A stretch of 48,629 nucleotides of DNA, taken from Treponema sp. (GTDB taxonomy: Bacteria; Spirochaetota; Spirochaetia; Treponematales; Treponemataceae). Below the pieces are notes generated by a model. That model did not search any database. It had not been told where the DNA came from and worked only from the letters and a program-made list of their open reading frames with translations. Below, one piece after another: positions 40,475 to 48,629 of the stretch (its first letter is position 1; every line of letters begins with the position of its first letter). Location: the NCBI GenBank assembly GCA_016294035.1, contig JAEDCT010000016.1, forward strand, positions 1 to 48,629, read 5' to 3'. A program made the translations under genes and the position numbers.

Positions 40475-42040
40475 TCACAATTTAATGCTGTTAAACAAGT
40501 CAATATACTTGGATGCAATTTTAGTCCACGAATAATTCTTGTGGACATAAGAAAATGCATAGGAAATCATGGTGACAAACATTTCCCTACCACCGTAATT
40601 CATAAGCTTAACAAGAGAAGCCAGAAGTGATGACAAAACATCAGGCGTGTTAGGCGAATATAAGAATCCAGTTTCCTCATCAACTATCTTGCACAATCCG
40701 CCTGTGGAATGAGCAACCGGAATTGTTCCAAAGGTCTGGGCAATAAAATCTTCAAGACCGCAAGGCTCAAAATAACTTGGATGAAGGGAAAAATCAGCAG
40801 AAGCAACACAAAGTCTGGCAGAAAGCTTTTCATAACCTTTGAGATATACCACACTGCCCTTAAATTTGCCTGCCAGGCCTGCAAGTGAATCTTCAAGTGA
40901 GGAATCACCCTGCCCAACAAAGAGAAACTTAAGCTTCAGGTCCGAATGATTCGAAAGAAGCTGATCAACAGCTGTGACCATGACATCAATTCCTTTCTGA
41001 CTGACAACACGACCATGATATGCTATGTAGACATAGTCACTGATCTTTTCGCCGTCAGAAAAATCAATATATCCGAACTGCTCAAGACCCTTAGATGCAT
41101 TGGATTTAAGGCAGGACTGAGCTGCAAAGTTTTCAAGGAAAAATTTTCTGTTCTCAATCTTACCGTCAAAATCCTTCATGAAAGGGTTGAAAGCAAAGGG
41201 AAGCCTGGATTTTGAAGTGTCCACTGGATCATAGTTTTCAAATTCTATTCCATTTGTAATGCCGACAATCCTGACACCCAGTTTGTTAAGGCATTCAGAA
41301 AGTCCCTGAGTATCAGTCTTTCCGGAAAGAATTTCATCAGCATATTCAGGGGAAACCGTCGTAAGGCATGCATACCTGGAGGCAAGAAGAAAAGGTTCCA
41401 CACAGCCGCCGTTCAATCCGGTTTCCAAAAGGGATCTGTCCAGGCCTGTATATTCTGCAGCCTGATCAATAGATTTGAATTCATGGTGATATGCAGGACC
41501 TGCGTTATGAATGGTGACAGCAAACTTCGTTCCGTCAAAATAACTAATCTGCCTTGCAAAACAAGAAACCAGGGCAGTAGCGGCATCCTGACAGTGAATA
41601 ACATCTGGACATGAAACGGCAAACTTCGAGTATGCAACAACAGACTTCTGGAAGATAATGTTCATGGAAATAGAGTCTTCATGGCCATGTCCCTTTTTGT
41701 GAGCAGGATTACACTGTTCCTCTTCCTGGGTATATGTGTAGACTGCCTTCTTTTCAAGAAAAGAAGGATGGTGAACAAAAACAATACGAACACCTTTTTT
41801 TGTTCCATGGGAAAATTCAACACGCTCTTCCTTCGACTTAACCTGAACAGAAGCAGTAAGATTCTTTGAATCATCATAATCATCAATCTTAGAAAGACTG
41901 GTACATCCATAGAAAGGAATAAACAAGGTTACATCATGACCAAGCCGAACAAGATTTTCCGAAAGGGAGCAGGCAACATTCTTTACTCCCCCAGCCTCTG
42001 CAATTCCAGCATATTCCCTAGAAACAAGCCAAATGTTCAT
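40475..42040 (-). CDS. glgA: Glycogen synthase
   Basis: The 521-residue GT5 enzyme transfers glucose from ADP-glucose to alpha-1,4-glucan. The N-terminal domain opens M-N-I-W-L-V-S-R-E-Y-A-G-I-A-E-A-G-G-V-K, where most relatives read K-x-G-G-L-G-D-V. The C-terminal domain has H-G-R-V-V-S-Q-K-G-I-D, P-S-Y-F-E-P-C-G-L-E and H-S-T-G-G-L. The change of the first Lys in K-x-G-G (here Glu-Ala-Gly-Gly) is notable because that Lys contacts ADP-glucose; a glucan synthase with another donor is possible. It lies 11 bases after aroH. Confidence 0.85.
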   Translation of the reverse strand: MNIWLVSREYAGIAEAGGVKNVACSLSENLVRLGHDVTLFIPFYGCTSLSKIDDYDDSKNLTASVQVKSKEERVEFSHGTKKGVRIVFVHHPSFLEKKAVYTYTQEEEQCNPAHKKGHGHEDSISMNIIFQKSVVAYSKFAVSCPDVIHCQDAATALVSCFARQISYFDGTKFAVTIHNAGPAYHHEFKSIDQAAEYTGLDRSLLETGLNGGCVEPFLLASRYACLTTVSPEYADEILSGKTDTQGLSECLNKLGVRIVGITNGIEFENYDPVDTSKSRLPFAFNPFMKDFDGKIENRKFFLENFAAQSCLKSNASKGLEQFGYIDFSDGEKISDYVYIAYHGRVVSQKGIDVMVTAVDQLLSNHSDLKLKFLFVGQGDSSLEDSLAGLAGKFKGSVVYLKGYEKLSARLCVASADFSLHPSYFEPCGLEDFIAQTFGTIPVAHSTGGLCKIVDEETGFLYSPNTPDVLSSLLASLVKLMNYGGREMFVTMISYAFSYVHKNYSWTKIASKYIDLFNSIKL

Positions 42041-42051
42041 TGTAACTCCAA

Positions 42052-42429
42052 TTATTTATTCGCAAAATCAGGACGAAGTTTTTCTGCTCCATTCTGATAC
42101 ACATGATGAAGCTGAGTTCCTTCCTCAAGATAGGCAGAAACCATGACACGGATTGTGCGTGGAATCATTCCTTTTATTTCAGCTTCCTGAGATGTGAACA
42201 AGGCCGTTCCAGTTACGTCAATTCCAACATCACTCAAACGGAGAGCCTTTGCCGCATTGAGAACATCAAGATCCCTGGTCATTGTAAAGTGAATCGAAAC
42301 AAGGTCATTGCTGTCAATCTTATTGCTTGAAAAAATCTCACGGCACATGTTCCCGACATTTTCCCTGATTGATGCTTCAGTATTTTCAGCACACACGGCA
42401 CCACGGATACAGTATATTCTCTTAGCCAT
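42052..42429 (-). CDS. aroH: Chorismate mutase, AroH type
   Basis: The 125-residue trimeric AroH-family enzyme converts chorismate to prephenate for Phe/Tyr synthesis. Seen: C-I-R-G-A-V (R-G-A motif) near residue 8, T-R-D-L-D in the middle, and the late block S-Q-E-A-E-I-K-G-M-I-P-R-T-I-R-V. Length is typical. It lies between the SPFH-like gene and glgA with 11-base gaps, a mixed operon whose logic is not obvious. Confidence 0.88.
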   Translation of the reverse strand: MAKRIYCIRGAVCAENTEASIRENVGNMCREIFSSNKIDSNDLVSIHFTMTRDLDVLNAAKALRLSDVGIDVTGTALFTSQEAEIKGMIPRTIRVMVSAYLEEGTQLHHVYQNGAEKLRPDFANK

Positions 42430-42440
42430 ATTGATTTCTC

Positions 42441-43277
42441 CTATTCAAAAGTCCTGATTAGATTCAAAAGCTGTGAAACATCCCCTTCCTTATACAATTT
42501 ATCAAGCTGAGGATATTTTGAAAGAATTGAACCAAGTTTGTCCAGTTGATTAAGAAGTCTTTCCTGCTCAACCATGCTCTTTGCCTGAGTCTTGGCAAGC
42601 TCTTCCATTCTAAGAGAAAGAACGGCAACATAATCCTCATAGGATTTTCTGCATGATTTATAAAGTGAAACATCTGGAATTCTGGACGAAACTATCTGGC
42701 AGGAAACAACATCAATATTCTTGAGTTCACCCGATGATGCAAGAATTTTCTCAAGGTCAGATTCGGGAATGGATGCGCTCACAGCCATAACCTGCGGTTT
42801 TGATGCCATTTCAAGAAAGTAATCTGTGATAATTGTGGCTGCAACCTTTGACTTGTTTTCAAGATAAGAATTCAAGTCTTCCTGATTCTTTATTTTGTTT
42901 TCCTTCACAAGGGAATGAATGTTTTCGGCACTAATCTTCACTTCAAGTTCAAGATTCACAGAATATGAAAAATCAACATTATCACCAAGTTTCTTGGCAT
43001 ATAAGTCTGCTCCTGGCAGCTTTCCACTGCAGGTCTGGGAAAATTTCACAGGATTAAGATCAAACAGTTCTAGGCTGACATTTGTTGGAAGAAGTCTTTC
43101 CCATTTCCACACAAATTTTCCGTTTTCAATGGGCTTTTCATACAAACCGCTGGTTCTGGAAGTCATGACGGCACAATGGCCAGGCTTTACCTGAAACTGT
43201 ATCCAGCCAACATAAAAAACACCGCAGGCAAAAAGAAGCAAAACAAAAAGGTTTGCAAAAAATTTCTTAACATTCAT
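42441..43277 (-). CDS. Membrane-anchored SPFH/band-7-like protein
   Basis: The 278-residue protein has an N-terminal helix (residues 5-28) and a long extracytoplasmic or cytoplasmic domain. A band-7-like pattern is seen (F-Q-V-K-P-G-H-C-A-V-M-T), with a coiled coil toward the C-terminus (E-E-L-A-K-T-Q-A-K-S-M-V-E-Q-E-R). The family match is moderate. I use the ATG at 43277 after GGGTGG; a longer frame begins at 43307. It heads an aroH-glgA run. Confidence 0.6.
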   Translation of the reverse strand: MNVKKFFANLFVLLLFACGVFYVGWIQFQVKPGHCAVMTSRTSGLYEKPIENGKFVWKWERLLPTNVSLELFDLNPVKFSQTCSGKLPGADLYAKKLGDNVDFSYSVNLELEVKISAENIHSLVKENKIKNQEDLNSYLENKSKVAATIITDYFLEMASKPQVMAVSASIPESDLEKILASSGELKNIDVVSCQIVSSRIPDVSLYKSCRKSYEDYVAVLSLRMEELAKTQAKSMVEQERLLNQLDKLGSILSKYPQLDKLYKEGDVSQLLNLIRTFE

Positions 43278-43339
43278 TGATAAACCACCCAATAAAAATC
43301 CCCGCAAGAAAATTGAATTTCAAGCCAAAGCCCATTATA

Positions 43340-43711
43340 ATGTCTTTTAAGGTGAAAATCAAACCACAACTGAAAAAAATAGACAGATCATTACTCTTCA
43401 AGCTTATGTGCAGAACATCACTGTTTCTTTTTCTCATGCTGACACAAAGCTTTATTCTCTATATAACCGGAAATATCCAGGAATTTCTGGACAGCACACA
43501 GACATTCATTCTTCTGGTTTGCTCAATGCTTTCCGTTACCATTGTTCTGATTTCAATCTACGGTCTTGTTGAAAGTGTTGTGTTGTTTTTTCTGCACAGA
43601 CTAAAGCGATACTGGATTTATTTTTCACTGTTTTTCATGTCAGCACTGATTTCTGCATTCATATTCATTTTTTCAAGAGGCGTTATTTATCTTTCAAAGG
43701 GAATAAGCTGA
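43340..43711 (+). CDS. Small polytopic membrane protein, unknown
   Basis: About 123 residues with three hydrophobic segments and a basic N-terminus (M-S-F-K-V-K-I-K-P-Q-L-K-K). No family is recognised. The start is uncertain: an ATG at 43340 overlaps a TATAAT, no ribosome-binding site is visible, and a longer frame opens at 43277. Its stop is one base from the stop of the convergent kinase gene. Confidence 0.55.
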   Translation: MSFKVKIKPQLKKIDRSLLFKLMCRTSLFLFLMLTQSFILYITGNIQEFLDSTQTFILLVCSMLSVTIVLISIYGLVESVVLFFLHRLKRYWIYFSLFFMSALISAFIFIFSRGVIYLSKGIS

Positions 43712-43712
43712 A

Positions 43713-44414
43713 CTAAATCCTTTCAAAAACAGATTCATAAGGAACGCAGACAAGACACCTGCCGCTTTCCACAGTCACTTCTACAGGCTTGGAATTCCTG
43801 TAATTACTGTCAGAAGCACGATTTGAAAGACTCGGCACTAATCCCCCCATGAACCTGTCACCTTCCCATTCAAGTCCCTGAGACCTGACAGAAAGCATCC
43901 CGCACTCAAGATCAAGAAAAGAAATCCTGTCTTCAATTGAAAGAGCGTGAATCCTGCAGGATTGTTTTTCACAAAGAACAAATGACTTCATTCCGGGAGT
44001 AAGCCACACATCTGGATAAAAGTCACGGGAAAACATGGAATAGACATGGAGGAAATGATCAATCCGTCCGCCTGAAGCTCCAAGAAGAACAACATTCTTT
44101 TTTTCACCAGGAAATATATTTTTGGCTTCCATCAAAGCAAGTTCCGTGTCAGAAAAATCCTTGTAATGGGAATACTTTTTCAGAACAGAAGTTTTATACT
44201 TATCAATAAGACTCTTGTCTGAAACACTGTCCATATCTCCGATTATGATATCAGGACAATAAAACTTTTTCTCACCGAAATATTTTTTGTAGCATTCAAA
44301 TACATCAAGACCAGAATCGGCGCATAAAACAAAGTCAAAGGAATTGTCTGAGACATATGGGCATTCATCAGGATTGGGATATTCACCGCCTGTAAAAATC
44401 AAAACATTCTTCAT
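43713..44414 (-). CDS. Thiamine pyrophosphokinase
   Basis: The 233-residue enzyme makes thiamine pyrophosphate from thiamine and ATP. Motifs: C-A-D-S-G-L-D near residue 31, I-I-G-D-M-D-S-V, K-D-F-S-D-T-E-L-A-L, and L-G-A-S-G-G-R-I-D-H. The C-terminal domain (E-G-D-R-F-M..S-N-R-A-S) is the thiamine-binding part. I use the ATG at 44414, where AGGAAA lies eight bases upstream; a longer frame has no such support. It is divergent from the CCA gene. Confidence 0.9.
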   Translation of the reverse strand: MKNVLIFTGGEYPNPDECPYVSDNSFDFVLCADSGLDVFECYKKYFGEKKFYCPDIIIGDMDSVSDKSLIDKYKTSVLKKYSHYKDFSDTELALMEAKNIFPGEKKNVVLLGASGGRIDHFLHVYSMFSRDFYPDVWLTPGMKSFVLCEKQSCRIHALSIEDRISFLDLECGMLSVRSQGLEWEGDRFMGGLVPSLSNRASDSNYRNSKPVEVTVESGRCLVCVPYESVFERI

Positions 44415-44454
44415 AATGGCATTTCCTGTTCTTTTATGATATTCTGATTCTACT

Positions 44455-45858
44455 ATGTTTTTGAACAATTGTCTTAGCATTCCACAGAAACTCACAGATT
44501 TTGCAAGGATTTTCAATGATAACAATTTCAAATGCTATCTTGTAGGAGGTGCAGTTCGCGACATGATTATGGGAATCAAGGCCCATGACTATGATATTGC
44601 AACTGATGCAAAGCCCGAAGATGTCATGAGAATTTTCAGGAAAGTAATTCCAACAGGAATCGCCCACGGAACAGTTACCGTCCATATATTCGGAATGGAA
44701 CTTGAGACAACAACATTCAGGACTGAAAGCGATTATTCAGACGGAAGGCATCCTGACAAAATCGAATTTGCAGCAACCATCGAAGAAGACTTAAGCAGGC
44801 GCGACTTTACCATGAACGCCATAGCATACGACATACTCAACAAAAAAATCGTGGATCCCTTTGAAGGACAAAAAGACATCAAAAACAAAACAATCAGAAC
44901 TGTCGGAAATGCCATTGAAAGATTCACGGAAGACGGTTTGAGACCTGTAAGGGCACTAAGATTTGCAAGCCAGCTTGGATTCCTCATTGAAGAGGAGACA
45001 TTCAAGTCCATTTCAATTCCAGCCGTACTTGAAAAAACAAGAAGCATTTCACCTGAAAGATTCCGCGATGAATTCTGCAAGATACTTTCAACAAATAAAC
45101 CCAGCGTTGGATTAAAACTTCTAGAGCAGACAGGGATTCTTTCCATGTTCATACCTGAATTCACCCCATGCCGAAACTGCATTCAGAAAGACGTAAGGGG
45201 GTTCCACGAATTTGATGTTGCCGATCACAATCTCTATGCCTGCGACGGAGCTCCAAAAGACAACCTCATAGTGCGACTGGCAGCATTTTTCCACGACATA
45301 GGAAAACCTGAGTCAAGGTCAACTGAAATTATCAGCGGAAATGAAGTCGTTCATTTTCATGGACATGAAAAGATCTCGGAAAAGAAAACCATACGTGCAA
45401 TGACAAACCTGAAATTTTCAAATGATGAAATAAAGAAGGTATCCCATCTTGTAAAGGAGCACATGTTCCATTATGAAAGTTCCTGGACTAATGCAGCTGT
45501 ACGAAGATTCATAATCCGCATCGGCACAGAAAATCTTCATGACCTTATTCTCCTAAGACTTGCCGACACTCACGGAATGCACAACACTCCAGTTATAGAA
45601 GGAAGCCCCTCATGGAACAACATAGTCGAGCTGAAAAAAAGAATCGAAGAAATACTCAGTGAAAATTCCGCATTAAGCCTTAAGGATCTTAAGGTCAACG
45701 GAAACGACCTCATGCAGGAAGGAATACCACGAGGAAAAGAACTGGGAATGATTCTCAGGGAACTCTTTGAGACAGTAACAGATTCTCCTAAAATGAATGA
45801 AAGAGAAACTCTTCTTTCCCTGGCAAAAAACATCCACGAAGCAAAATTCAAGAACTGA
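44455..45858 (+). CDS. cca: CCA tRNA nucleotidyltransferase with HD domain
   Basis: The 467-residue protein adds or repairs the 3' CCA of tRNA. Motifs: L-V-G-G-A-V-R-D, D-Y-D-I-A-T-D, the A-H-G-T-V-T-V block typical of CCA enzymes, R-R-D-F-T-M-N-A-I-A-Y-D and G-L-R-P-V-R-A-L-R-F-A. The C-terminal part has an HD phosphohydrolase core, F-F-H-D-I-G-K-P. It coexists with the pcnB gene at 35291-36397. No ribosome-binding site precedes the ATG; a TATTCT at 44440-44445 leaves a leader of only a few bases. Confidence 0.93.
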   Translation: MFLNNCLSIPQKLTDFARIFNDNNFKCYLVGGAVRDMIMGIKAHDYDIATDAKPEDVMRIFRKVIPTGIAHGTVTVHIFGMELETTTFRTESDYSDGRHPDKIEFAATIEEDLSRRDFTMNAIAYDILNKKIVDPFEGQKDIKNKTIRTVGNAIERFTEDGLRPVRALRFASQLGFLIEEETFKSISIPAVLEKTRSISPERFRDEFCKILSTNKPSVGLKLLEQTGILSMFIPEFTPCRNCIQKDVRGFHEFDVADHNLYACDGAPKDNLIVRLAAFFHDIGKPESRSTEIISGNEVVHFHGHEKISEKKTIRAMTNLKFSNDEIKKVSHLVKEHMFHYESSWTNAAVRRFIIRIGTENLHDLILLRLADTHGMHNTPVIEGSPSWNNIVELKKRIEEILSENSALSLKDLKVNGNDLMQEGIPRGKELGMILRELFETVTDSPKMNERETLLSLAKNIHEAKFKN

Positions 45859-45881
45859 CCGTACCAGGCAAAATGTTTTTG

Positions 45882-46556
45882 CTAGTAAGTTATCTCACCA
45901 TCATGGGCAAGCAAAGTTGATGAAGTTACATTTTCAAGTCCGGCAATTTCACGGATAAGCTCACTTTCTTTGTTTGTCCTAAGCTCTACAACCATGTCAA
46001 TTCTTGATGAAGCAAAGGCACGGCTTTTAACGCTGTAGAACCTGCAGTATTTTTCCAATGTATCAACAACCCTGGCTTCAACATCATGGCTTGAACCGCT
46101 TACCATAAGAACCTTTGGAGAACGTCCAACAGGGATTCTGTCAAACACCACAAGAACAATTGTGAGAACAAAGCACAAAACGCAGGCAATCTGGGCAAGA
46201 CCTGCACCACAAATAATACCGGTGGAAATAGCCCAGAAAAGGAAAACAAGATCCATTGGATCCTTAACGGCAGTTCTGAATCGAACAATGGAAAGTGCAC
46301 CGACCATACCAAGTGAAACAACAACACTGGACTGAATGGTCAGGATAATTCCAGCTGTAATCAAAACGAGAGCCGGCAATGAAATATTAAAGCTCTTTGA
46401 ATAGAAGGTTCTTCTGGTAAGAATCCTGTATGCAAAGAAAATATATAGGGCAAAGAACGAGGAAATAGCAAAAACTATGAGAATATTCTCCGGTGTTGCA
46501 TCGTATCTTGTAAAGCCCTCAAGAAATGATTTTTTGAAAACGTCTTTGAAACTCAT
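45882..46556 (-). CDS. DUF4956 membrane protein
   Basis: The 224-residue protein has four helices in the first 140 residues and a soluble C-terminal domain. The block S-L-G-M-V-G-A-L-S-I-V-R-F-R-T-A-V-K-D-P matches DUF4956. DUF4956 genes are commonly next to VTC-type polyphosphate polymerase genes, as here, where the start overlaps the VTC stop (ATGA). Its function is unknown; a role in polyphosphate handling at the membrane is a guess from context. Confidence 0.85.
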   Translation of the reverse strand: MSFKDVFKKSFLEGFTRYDATPENILIVFAISSFFALYIFFAYRILTRRTFYSKSFNISLPALVLITAGIILTIQSSVVVSLGMVGALSIVRFRTAVKDPMDLVFLFWAISTGIICGAGLAQIACVLCFVLTIVLVVFDRIPVGRSPKVLMVSGSSHDVEARVVDTLEKYCRFYSVKSRAFASSRIDMVVELRTNKESELIREIAGLENVTSSTLLAHDGEITY

Positions 46557-47260
46557 CTGAACAAATCTCCAATCCTATTGAATTTTCTGCATATATAAAA
46601 TTTTGAAAACGAAGTCTGATTCAACCTTGCTGTCTGAAGAGACTCATTGATAAAGCCAGGCAAAAGCTCATCATACTTTACCTCAATCATGTTTATTCCA
46701 GTTTCCATGACCGGCCTTGAAGAAAGATCGGGATCAAAAAAACCCTTGAAATCACATGAACTCCTGATATTCCTGTCAAAAGTAATTCTAACATTTCCGT
46801 CGCGATAAATAAAGGGCACACGCTCATAGGAAACTATGACAACGGGCTTAAGGGCACGGGATCTCATTTCCATGATAAGTTTCTTCAATAAAAAAGGTGT
46901 TTCAGAATCAAAATCCGGAATACCTCCAGAAATAATCCTGTTCGTGTCATCAATTGAGACGGGACAAGATGTCTTCATGCACATTCCCTTAACCTTTCGC
47001 TTCAATTCAAGGGTGATTCTGCCAGAACTGGAATTATAGATTCTGATTCTGAACTTTTCCCTGGGATCTGTTCCATTTTCATTTTCGTAGTAGCATGAAT
47101 TATACATGTCATCAAAGTAAAGGCTTCTGATACTGTACGTGTTATTCTCACCGGCATGAGTGTCTGCCTCAAGAAGACTGGAAATTCGCTTTTCCAATCC
47201 TGAAAGAATATACTCTGGTGAGACATATTTAAATTCATGCCTGAATTTACCCTGTGCCAT
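46553..47260 (-). CDS. VTC-type polyphosphate polymerase domain protein
   Basis: The 235-residue protein matches the VTC domain (PF09359): an N-terminal R-H-E-F-K-Y, Y-S-I-R-S-L-Y-F-D-D, R-E-K-F-R-I-R-I-Y, L-E-L-K-R-K-V-K-G, V-S-Y-E-R-V-P-F, and a late M-I-E-V-K-Y. The basic tunnel residues and the Glu of E-V-K-Y are as expected for a polymerase that makes polyphosphate from nucleoside triphosphates. It is the first gene of a two-gene operon with DUF4956, divergent from the glycosyltransferase gene. Confidence 0.88.
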   Translation of the reverse strand: MAQGKFRHEFKYVSPEYILSGLEKRISSLLEADTHAGENNTYSIRSLYFDDMYNSCYYENENGTDPREKFRIRIYNSSSGRITLELKRKVKGMCMKTSCPVSIDDTNRIISGGIPDFDSETPFLLKKLIMEMRSRALKPVVIVSYERVPFIYRDGNVRITFDRNIRSSCDFKGFFDPDLSSRPVMETGINMIEVKYDELLPGFINESLQTARLNQTSFSKFYICRKFNRIGDLFR

Positions 47261-47304
47261 AACTTCTTTAGATTATTCAACAAAATAAAGGATGTGTCAA
47301 ATTG

Positions 47305-48489
47305 ATGGATTTCTTGAATGTTGCCCTCCATTCTGATAGACTTCTTCCCATGGAATTCAACAAGGAACTAAAAGTTGCCGTTTGCCATGACTGGCTTGTA
47401 AACTACGGCGGAGCTGAAACATTCGTGGAGCTTGTGCTTCAGATTTTCCCACAGGCCCATATCTACACATTGGTATATGACAGAAAAAAAATGAAGGGCC
47501 ACTTTGAAAACAACAGGATTTTCACTTCATCCCTGCAAAAAATTCCCTTTGCAACCAGGATATACACAAAACTCCTTAAATTCATGCCAAAGGCCTTTGA
47601 ATCCTTTGACTTTACCGGATATGACCTTGTTATCTGCTCATCATCTAGCTGCGCAAAAGGAATAATTACCCCTCCGTCAATTCCACACATAGCCTACATT
47701 CATTCACCTATGCGCTATGCATGGGACCTCTACTTTGACTACAAAAAACGCTCGGGAAAGCTTACAAGGCACTTCATGGAAAAATGGATGCATGAAATTC
47801 GCATGTGGGACTATATTTCCAGCCAGAGAATTGATATGGTCGTGGCAAATTCAGCATATATCGCCCGAAGAATCAAAAAATTCTGGAACAGGGACGCACG
47901 TGTAATCTACTGCCCAATCACAGACAACAGATTCTTTCCTGCTAACAATGATGAAAAAGAAGACTACTATGTTTCCTTTTCCAGGCTGGTTGCATACAAG
48001 CGAGTTGACCTTGCAGTGGAAGCTTTTGCAAGAAACGGTAAAAAACTCATTGTTATTGGATCTGGTGGAGAGGAAAAAAAGCTCAGGGATATGGCACGTG
48101 GACACAAAAACATTGTATTCACAGGCCGAATAAGTGACGAGGAAGTAAGGACCTATCTTCAGAAGGCAAAAGCACTGATTTTCTGCGCCGAAGAGGATCT
48201 GGGGCTGACTCCAATTGAATGCCAGGCCTGCGGAACACCTGTAATTGCCTATGGAAAAGGCGGAGCTGTTGAAACAGTTGTCCATGGAAAAACCGGCATA
48301 CATTTTGCAAGGCAGACTGTTGAAAGCCTGATGGAAGGTGTTGAACAGTTTGAGAAGGAAGATGCAAAGGGAACCTTCATTAAACAGGCCATGGTGAATC
48401 AGGCAGAAAAGTTTTCTCAGAAACATTTTATGGAAGAATTCAAGAAGGCTATTGAAGATTCTTTTGAGCTGGTGAAAGTCCGACCATAA
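47305..48489 (+). CDS. Glycosyltransferase family 4 (GT-B)
   Basis: About 394 residues. The N-terminal domain has H-D-W-L-V-N-Y-G-G-A-E (donor/acceptor Gly loop) and Y-I-H-S-P-M-R-Y-A-W-D, and the C-terminal domain has E-D-L-G-L-T-P-I-E-C-Q-A-C-G-T-P-V-I-A-Y-G-K-G-G-A (E-x7-E motif). The H-S-P-M-R-Y-A-W-D block occurs in mannosyl- and rhamnosyl-type transferases of O-antigen loci. With manC and rfb upstream, a GDP-mannose or dTDP-rhamnose user is plausible. The start is ATG 47305 after AAGGA (12 bases, rather far); ATG 47353 is possible. Confidence 0.87.
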   Translation: MDFLNVALHSDRLLPMEFNKELKVAVCHDWLVNYGGAETFVELVLQIFPQAHIYTLVYDRKKMKGHFENNRIFTSSLQKIPFATRIYTKLLKFMPKAFESFDFTGYDLVICSSSSCAKGIITPPSIPHIAYIHSPMRYAWDLYFDYKKRSGKLTRHFMEKWMHEIRMWDYISSQRIDMVVANSAYIARRIKKFWNRDARVIYCPITDNRFFPANNDEKEDYYVSFSRLVAYKRVDLAVEAFARNGKKLIVIGSGGEEKKLRDMARGHKNIVFTGRISDEEVRTYLQKAKALIFCAEEDLGLTPIECQACGTPVIAYGKGGAVETVVHGKTGIHFARQTVESLMEGVEQFEKEDAKGTFIKQAMVNQAEKFSQKHFMEEFKKAIEDSFELVKVRP

Positions 48490-48589
48490 ACAGCTGTACA
48501 TTTAACTTAATAATGAATGTCCCAGGCAGAAGAATTTTATGATGTTTTTCTTCCCGGCACAAAACCTTTCTAAAGTCAGGGCTTCCGCA

Positions 48590-48629
48590 TTATATATTTT
48601 TTACAACTTTTTCAAGGCATCCTTCGTGT
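48590..48629 (-). CDS. Possible 3' end of a gene entering from the right
   Basis: On the minus strand the last bases read HEGCLEKVVKNI then a stop, an open run from the window edge. It is too short to identify and may not be real. The remainder of 48490-48589 shows nothing convincing. Confidence 0.25.
   Translation of the reverse strand, partial: HEGCLEKVVKNI

Noticed and set aside
47851..48501. 216-residue antisense frame over the glycosyltransferase
   Set aside because: Codon use is that of a shadow, and the sense frame has full GT-B motifs.
1..48629. CRISPR arrays, tRNA and rRNA genes
   Set aside because: No regularly spaced repeats and no cloverleaf or rRNA-like segments were found on either strand by eye. 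A tRNAscan or Infernal run would be decisive.

Overview
The window looks like chromosomal DNA from a free-living or gut/oral Treponema-type spirochaete. This rests on gene content and style: Sec lipoproteins with a VAGC or LNSC lipobox, a CCA-adding enzyme and a separate PcnB-like enzyme, FemX, the YicC/MurC/GlgA set, and an Rnf-type operon. The species is not determined. No rRNA, tRNA, CRISPR array or complete transposon was recognised.

Layout. (1) 1-9.7 kb is accessory, AT-rich and patchy. It holds the start of an AAA-ATPase-like gene, two lipoproteins whose C-terminal ends resemble C-type-lectin-fold variable regions, and two tandem copies of what I read as a type I toxin-antitoxin locus (29-residue hydrophobic peptides, convergent antisense promoters). 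It also holds an SDR oxidoreductase, a degenerate-EAL/CBS/PP2C signalling protein, a ZIP transporter remnant, a beta-lactamase-fold serine hydrolase and an unrecognised secreted protein. (2) 9.77-22.3 kb is a forward run for sugar-nucleotide and envelope work: manC, a WecA/TagO-like transferase, rfbA-rfbC-rfbD-rfbB (dTDP-L-rhamnose), an RlmD/RumA-type RNA methyltransferase, a PQQ-propeller protein, metG and a FemX-like transferase. (3) 22.33-24.61 kb is a C5-methyltransferase/restriction-endonuclease pair bracketed by two near-identical terminators. (4) 24.6-33.3 kb, on the minus strand, is an rnfCDGEAB-ordered operon preceded by a DUF212/PAP2-like gene and a membrane protein, and followed by a GH57-like protein that lacks its nucleophile. 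(5) 33.4-48.5 kb is mixed housekeeping: RluA, a P-loop/Gls24 fusion, PcnB, GtrA, dCMP deaminase, a Cmk-like kinase, YicC, MurC, glycogen synthase, AroH, an SPFH-like protein, thiamine pyrophosphokinase, CCA transferase, DUF4956 plus VTC polyphosphate polymerase, and a glycosyltransferase.

The two most striking items are these. First, the Rnf-like operon keeps canonical gene order and translational coupling, yet by eye it has lost the residues that bind most of its membrane cofactors: the FMN-Thr sites of RnfD and RnfG, the four RnfA/RnfE cysteines, and the first Fe-S domain of RnfB. Second, in the duplicated small-peptide loci the coding RNA has complementary 5' and 3' ends, an anti-Shine-Dalgarno, and an antisense promoter (TTGACG-17-TATATT) conserved in both copies. 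Several genes also show TATAAT-N6-ATG spacing with no ribosome-binding site, which suggests leaderless transcripts. All calls come from reading the sequence; no database search was run.
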